From Platynereis dumerilii (taxonomy: Eukaryota; Annelida; Polychaeta; Phyllodocida; Nereididae), in assembly GCA_026936325.1 (NCBI GenBank), contig JAPTHN010000004.1, positions 33,533,776 through 33,597,775 of the forward strand: a stretch of DNA of 64,000 bases. The letters are read 5' to 3'. Under the pieces are notes generated by a model. The model worked only from the letters and a program-made list of their open reading frames with translations, was not told the origin of the DNA and searched no databases. The position numbers and the translations under genes are program-made. Shown piece after piece: positions 58,966 through 64,000 of this stretch; position 1 is the stretch's first letter, and every line of letters starts with the position of its first letter.

Positions 58966-59465
58966 TAGACATGTTCCTTGTAAGCAAAATTATTCAACCC
59001 CTTTGATTTCTTCCCAATAGTAAACAGGTTTTGTAAAATGAGTGTGATGACATCAGAATGTTTCAAATCACAAAAAGTTTGATAGCATCACTTACCAGAC
59101 AACATGCTAAATCAGCTGTGGAGAATAACTACACTGTAAATCTAGTTGACAGGACTGGTTCCATTTCACAAATGGGTCAAAACGTTTGAACAACTATTTA
59201 ACCCTGTGCTCCAATGCTAATCCAATGGCGGCAACAGGGTTGAAACATTTTTGACATTGTTGACCCCTATGCGAAATGCAAACCACCTACCAGGTTCTGG
59301 TGCCCTTCCTAACAGTTTGGCATTATGTTGTCTGATACAAATTGATGTTATCCTTTTCATGATTTGATATATATGCTGATGTCACCACACTCATTTTGCA
59401 TTTGTCAGCTATATAATTCAATGGAAAAACATCAAGGGGTTGAATTATTTTGTTGACAACTGTAG
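58966..59465. mobile_element. Mariner-like inverted-repeat element nested in the 6.3-kb element
   Basis: AAAATTATTCAACCCCTTTGAT on the left mirrors CAAGGGGTTGAATTATTTTG on the right (one base mismatched or missing). A second pair, AAAATGAGTGTGATGACATC and its inverse, follows inside. The right terminus reads CAACTG then TA. Confidence 0.55.
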
Positions 59466-61374
59466 AGAGTATTTGCCTGGACTATATTCAGTACATACTG
59501 GTAAGTTGCCTGCTGCTTGGAGGGCACAAAATAGAACACAATAGAAAATATAGGATTGTGATAAATTTAGAAAGATAGATAGATAGGCCCAGATTGATTT
59601 ATTGATTGATTTGTTGATTGAAAGGGCCGAGATAGGCCGAGATAATCTGATAACAGATAGATGGGGATTTTTATGAGAGTGTGGGCTGCTGTGGGTCAGA
59701 GATTTATCACACGGGGCGGGCTGGGGCAGGCCGGGTTTTTTTTTTTTTTGTTACACATTTTTAGTGCGGGTGAGTACCCATCTCCATTTATGCAGTCACA
59801 ATGAGGGAATGGAAGTTGTGGGGGGAAATTTTAAATTTGAGCATTTTCAGAATGTCTTTTGGGCCTTGACATAGCTATTTTGTTCGGAGATGTTTGGAGT
59901 CAAGAAATAAGAATAACTTGATTATAGAGCGTGTATCTGGCATAGTTATGAATCGCAGGCATGTTGTAATTTGGACAAGATTTCCTTTGCTTTGAATCTT
60001 GATTGGATGCACCGTTAAAAAATTATGTGAATTGTGTTTGTGTTTGCAAATCAGCTGTCCACCGTTTGTAAATCATGTGTGTTGTGTTCTGTGTATGAAA
60101 TGAGCTGACCTGGAACTATGTCATGGTGACATTTGGATGTTTATTGCTCAGTTTACTGACCTTGGAATTTATGTTATCATAAAACTAGGTCACAGGAGAT
60201 GAGATTTCAATAGTTATACAAATTTCAAGGTATTTCAGTTAAATGTAGTGTAGGATGTATTGATGGATAGAAGAATTATCGACAGATTGCTAGGTAGATA
60301 AATGGATAGATAAATACTGCTAGATATATAGCATGGCTGGAAAAGTAGGGAATTCGGTTATGTCATAGCCTGGAAATCTCTAAATCTCACTTAAAATTTT
60401 TGAAAAAAGGTCCAAATGTCTGACTTGGAAGAATGGAGACTTGATTCGCGAGAATTCATGGGCAATGTTATCGTATTTCATCAAATTGCCTTGAAATTCA
60501 TATTTTTTCTAGCCCTGGACAGATAGAATGGATGGATTTTATGAATTAGATAGATTGCACCACCCAGAGAATCTATCCTAGACAAATAGGTTTGATATGT
60601 CAAATTATCATAAATTCACATAATGCTTTCAGATTCAACAATGTCTAGAGACTCTAGTTCGATTCACATCTTTACAGCCAATTTTGACCTTAATTTTGAG
60701 GTATCAAACTCAATCTTTACATTAATCAGCATGATATCCACGCAGATCTGGATCTATCCAGAAGTGATAACTTTCTGGGCCTTACGGTTGAGCTTCAGCG
60801 GTCATTTTCCTAAAAGTCTGGAAGTTAAACATGAATTAATCTCATGAAGTTGTGCTGATCGGTTCAGTCTCAGGAGTGGTTTGCTGCATTTAGCAGAGGC
60901 TGTGCTGGAGTGGATTGCATGAATTAGATGGGTAGATTATAAAGATGAAATAGGTAGCTTACACTGATTACAATAGTTAGAGAGATAGATTACAGATTTA
61001 TCAAAAGGGTTTGGTAAGCAAGAGCAATAGGATGCAATTTGGTACTTGTGTTATAATTTGTGACATGGTCCAACATGTCCAGGAGGGGTTAGGGTCAGCT
61101 CAGTTGGTAATGCACTGGTTTGCCAATCACTGGGCCCTGAAATTGTGATGGAAAGGAATTTCAATCATCCTTTGCGCTTAATTGCTGTAATAATATACAG
61201 GAATTAAAGTTCAAATGGTCCATCCATAGGTCCAAAATATCCATGCCAATCAGACATGGGATTTGAACTCTTTGCAAAGTCTAGATTGACAAACTGAGTT
61301 GGTCATTTTGGCACTCTCCAAGTTAGCTGACTGTGGTACACTAATTCAAAGTAGTATAGACCAGCATAATTAGT

Positions 61375-61576
61375 GATAGATAGATTGATGGAGAGATGTG
61401 GTAGGCACAGCCCTGTAAGTGCAGCTCTGGGCTCTCACAAGAGTTGATTGATGAGATGGGAGACAGCAGAAGTCCTCACATGCTTCACATTTACCCTATG
61501 TGAGAGATCCTTTAATTGCCCTACAGACACTGAAACAAGCGATTGCCAATTTAATGTCAGATGCGAACTAGAGTTT
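61375..61576 (-). mobile_element. 5'-truncated tRNA-SINE copy
   Basis: The reverse complement matches the body of the SINE at 32143 from GATGTTAAATTGGC-like sequence through CCCATCTCATCAATCAA to CTGCACTTACA, followed by a short TATC run. The tRNA head is missing. Confidence 0.75.
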
Positions 61577-61581
61577 CCAGC

Positions 61582-61692
61582 CAGTTAACTTTAACAGTTA
61601 ACTGTTACAGTTAACTGTTTGAAATAGCATTGAAATGACATTTGAGTCAACTGAACAGTTAACTGTTAATCTAACAGTTAACTGTTTTATCA
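61582..61692. repeat. Cluster of AACAGTTAACTGTT palindromes
   Basis: At least five copies of ACAGTTAACTGTT or its half lie within 110 bp. The core is a perfect palindrome. A single copy also occurs near 323. Confidence 0.75.
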
Positions 61693-62005
61693 TAGTGACA
61701 GTTTTAAGGCTATTTAACATTTTTGACTAAAGATGAATTAAGCACTTAATATTATGTCAAAACTTATAAATGGCACACACAAGAATGTTAAAATTGTGAT
61801 AATCAAGTCAATATTGTTCATATTTATCATTGGAAAAGCATGATCATAGTCTTGTTAACGACCTGTTGTTATTTTTTTATGCAGTGAAAAGTGAATCATC
61901 TGTAGTGTTTGCATTTTTTCCATCCAAAAATATAGTTAAACAAGCAGAAGAGGTCAAAGCTAGTTATTAGCTCATATTTGCTATCTTGAGGCATTAAATT
62001 AGTCA

Positions 62006-62103
62006 ATCCCACCAAACCTATAACTCGCACGGGGTTTCGATTCGAGTTAAAACCTTCAACGGAGAAGGCAGGAATCATAACCGCTCTGCCACCTGGCTGC
62101 CCC
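62006..62103 (-). mobile_element. tRNA-like SINE head (minus strand)
   Basis: Read in reverse, GGTGGCAGAGCGGTTATG fits a pol III A box. The expected B box is degenerate (ACTCGAATCGAAACC). It is probably a decayed SINE head rather than a functional tRNA gene. Confidence 0.4.
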
Positions 62104-62164
62104 AATGAGAAAGTAAGATCTTTATTGACATGGTTGTATGGAACTAAGCAGGTCTTAGGATATA

Positions 62165-62560
62165 TTATATGACAGCTGGGTGGCCAAGTGTTTTCAGTCC
62201 TGAGGGTCTTCTTTGCCTGGGTTCGAATCTTGGGCAGACAATTTAGAATATTTTCAATGTATTCTCAAGATCAAAGTCCCAGGTTGATGTCATTGAGATG
62301 AAATGTTAAATCATTGGCCCTTTCAATCTTTTCAAATGGAGTAAACGTGTAATGTGTAGGCCTGGAGGACATTTGCTCTATCTGCCATCTCATTGATCAA
62401 TCTAAGGACCCACTCCTCTTAAATGGCTGCACATGTGCATGCCATACATGTATTTATCTATCTGATATCTATCTATCTATATCTATCTATTTAGATCTAT
62501 CTATATCTATGTAATATCTATCTATCGAATATCTATCTATCTATTTATTAATATCTTCAG
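62165..62560 (+). mobile_element. tRNA-derived SINE, diverged, with TATC-type tail
   Basis: A box TGGCCAAGTG (about 62181) and B box GGTTCGAATCT (62220-62230). The body aligns with the SINE at 32143 (GATGTCATT-GATGAAATGTTAAAT, CATCTCATTGATCAATC) and ends in a degenerate TATC run. Confidence 0.75.
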
Positions 62561-62689
62561 AACAATATCTATCTGAATAGTTATACTTACAGCAGCGCTG
62601 GACGAATTATCTGCTGGATTCAGAGGATTTGAACTAAGACATCACGCCACCTCCATTTAGCAACCCGTCGATTCTTGTTGGATTTTACC

Positions 62690-63948
62690 TTGGAAAAAGA
62701 TACAGCATAAACTACTTAAAATTGACAATTTGTCCTAAAACTATTACATATGGCAGGCATAAATGTATATATATAAATTGAAAATTATAAAAATCTGATA
62801 TGTTTTAATGATTCACACCTGAAAAGACAAATGTATGCAAAACTGCGGAAATATCATGTCACAACATCACAATTTTACTTGACCTGGTTGCTCGCCAAAA
62901 TGCAAATATCTTCATCTCCGAAAGTGACAAAGCAGCAAATCAGACATACCTATTGATGAAAGGTGGCATATTTTTACTCTAAAATTAACATTACAATCAT
63001 CAAGTGGCCAACCAGCAGCAACAATATTTTTTGGTCTTTGGTGGGTCTCCTCATCATCTGTATTTACAACTCATCTCATGTCGTTATCATACTCTATACC
63101 GTTTTATAATAATACAATGTTATTCAAATGATGATGATGAAATAAAATATTTTTTTCTGTCTGCCGGTGTGTCAAAGTCAATAATGCAAGTCATAAGCCT
63201 TGCTTTGCCTAGAAATCCCAAATTTTTCACATTTTTGACAAATGATCATAAGAAACAATATAAAATACTCATAATTTCTTCATTTTGGCATCACCATTGG
63301 ATTGGGCATATGGAAAAATATACAATTTGACACAAAAATGATAAAAATCTGATAAGCTGTTGGAGAGTTATGCCAAATTAGACAGATTTATTCGTTAATG
63401 CTAATAAGTGATGTTGTGACGTCACAATTCTCACTTGACATGACCAGTCATGTAAATGGGAATATCTTCATCACTAAATGTCACACAGCAACAAATAAGA
63501 CATGGTTTCTGGTATTTCTGTATGTCAGGAAGTTTTTTATGATGTTATTTTTACCCTAAAACCAACCATTCATTGACTATGATGCCTTATTTTGCCGGAG
63601 AATCTTGATTTTTTTCCAAATTTTTCACTTTTTTTGCATTTGATCCTTAAAAACAGCATGAACCACTTATAATATTGAAATTTTTATGACATCGTTGCAT
63701 TGAAAATATTGAAATACATATATTTTGACCCAAAAATTATCAAAATCGGATAAGCCATTAAAGATCTAGACAAAAAACTGCATGCTCTTATGGCGGCCAT
63801 CTTGGAAAATGGCCGCCAGGGGTAAACGCGACCGATACGCCGCGCCAGAAATGGGTTTTCTGGTGCGCCTTATTATTCCCTTTATACCCATATGCTCCGT
63901 TAGTGGTACCTCGTTCGACTAGGCTAGAGCCCCTGGGCTGCCGGTCTA
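62690..63948 (-). repeat. Right terminal arm, modular
   Basis: Reverse complement of the left arm with the same module order. The outermost ~450 bp are nearly identical to the left; inner modules differ by many substitutions and small indels. The inner limit is approximate. Confidence 0.7.
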
Positions 63949-64000
63949 TAACCCGCACTTGGCACTTGTGTTGATGTACATACTTTTGGCCTCGTCAGGT

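Larger units (their letters stand above)
57648..63948. mobile_element. 6.3-kb element with terminal inverted repeats over 1 kb
   Basis: The left end TAGACCGGCAGCC and right end GGCTGCCGGTCTA are inverted and flanked by TAA on both sides (3 bp). The arms stay alignable for about 1.1 kb (57648 to ~58750; ~62690 to 63948), beginning almost identical and drifting inward. The middle 4 kb holds SINEs, a smaller inverted-repeat element and unidentified DNA, but no transposase. A 3-bp TAA/TTA duplication is known for PIF/Harbinger elements; long arms without coding genes also fit a foldback element. The class is inference. Confidence 0.75.

Noticed and set aside
61088-61160. tRNA-like sequence with CAGCTCAGTTGGTAATGCACTGG
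   Set aside because: The A box fits, but I could not find a B box or a matching 3' half, so no gene or SINE was called.
62006-62103. Functional tRNA gene
   Set aside because: The A-box region is good but the B box is degenerate and no cloverleaf closes; a SINE head is more likely.
62582-62660. Possible first exon of the lectin gene on the minus strand (GCTGCT followed by GTAAGTAT)
   Set aside because: The donor is good, but the frame before it is not open from an ATG and it encodes no signal peptide.
57648-63948. Polinton-type element suggested by the long inverted ends
   Set aside because: No DNA polymerase, integrase, ATPase or capsid frame is present, and the flanking duplication is 3 bp rather than 6 bp.

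Overview
This is eukaryotic DNA from an animal, most likely a marine invertebrate. The window is AT-rich and gene-poor, introns have GT/AG borders and are full of transposons, and the two clear host genes are a DEG/ENaC ion channel and a C-type lectin. The pairing of C-type lectins and DEG/ENaC channels, the CR1-like LINEs, the hAT MITEs with G/C-run interiors and the tRNA-derived SINEs would suit an echinoderm or another invertebrate deuterostome. That placement is inference; nothing here fixes the species.

Layout. 1-4.4 kb holds no recognisable gene. 4.4-6.7 kb is a DNA transposon packed with a short motif in both orientations. 10.8-11.2 kb (minus strand) is the first coding exon of an unrecognised gene, with a CCAAT/E-box stretch upstream. 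12-19.7 kb holds GATA microsatellites, pyrimidine tracts and hAT MITEs. 19.8-28.0 kb is a tandem segmental duplication (units A and B) in which several transposons occupy one unit while the other keeps the empty site. 28.6-31.4 kb is a foldback transposon sitting inside a hAT MITE. 31.9-38.2 kb (plus strand) is a DEG/ENaC channel gene whose 4.8-kb intron holds SINEs, hATs and a LINE. 39.0-43.8 kb (minus strand) is a nearly complete LINE with an esterase/zinc-knuckle ORF1 and an endonuclease/reverse-transcriptase ORF2. 47.4-49.8 kb is a TTAGTC-type minisatellite split by a transposon. 50.8-55.3 kb (minus strand) is the 3' part of a C-type lectin gene, four exons joining in phase. 55.7-56.6 kb is another motif-filled transposon. 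57.6-63.9 kb is a 6.3-kb element bounded by terminal inverted repeats of more than 1 kb.

The genes do not form a pathway. Interest lies in transposon architecture. Three unrelated TA-flanked elements carry dense two-orientation iterated motifs. One LINE has ORF1 and ORF2 in one reading frame split by a single TAG. Several (TATC)n arrays are the 3' tails of retroposons. The tandem duplication gives filled/empty site pairs that define insertion ends. The DEG/ENaC protein lacks the usual G-x-S filter in its second membrane segment. No LTR retrovirus-like or Polinton proteins were seen.
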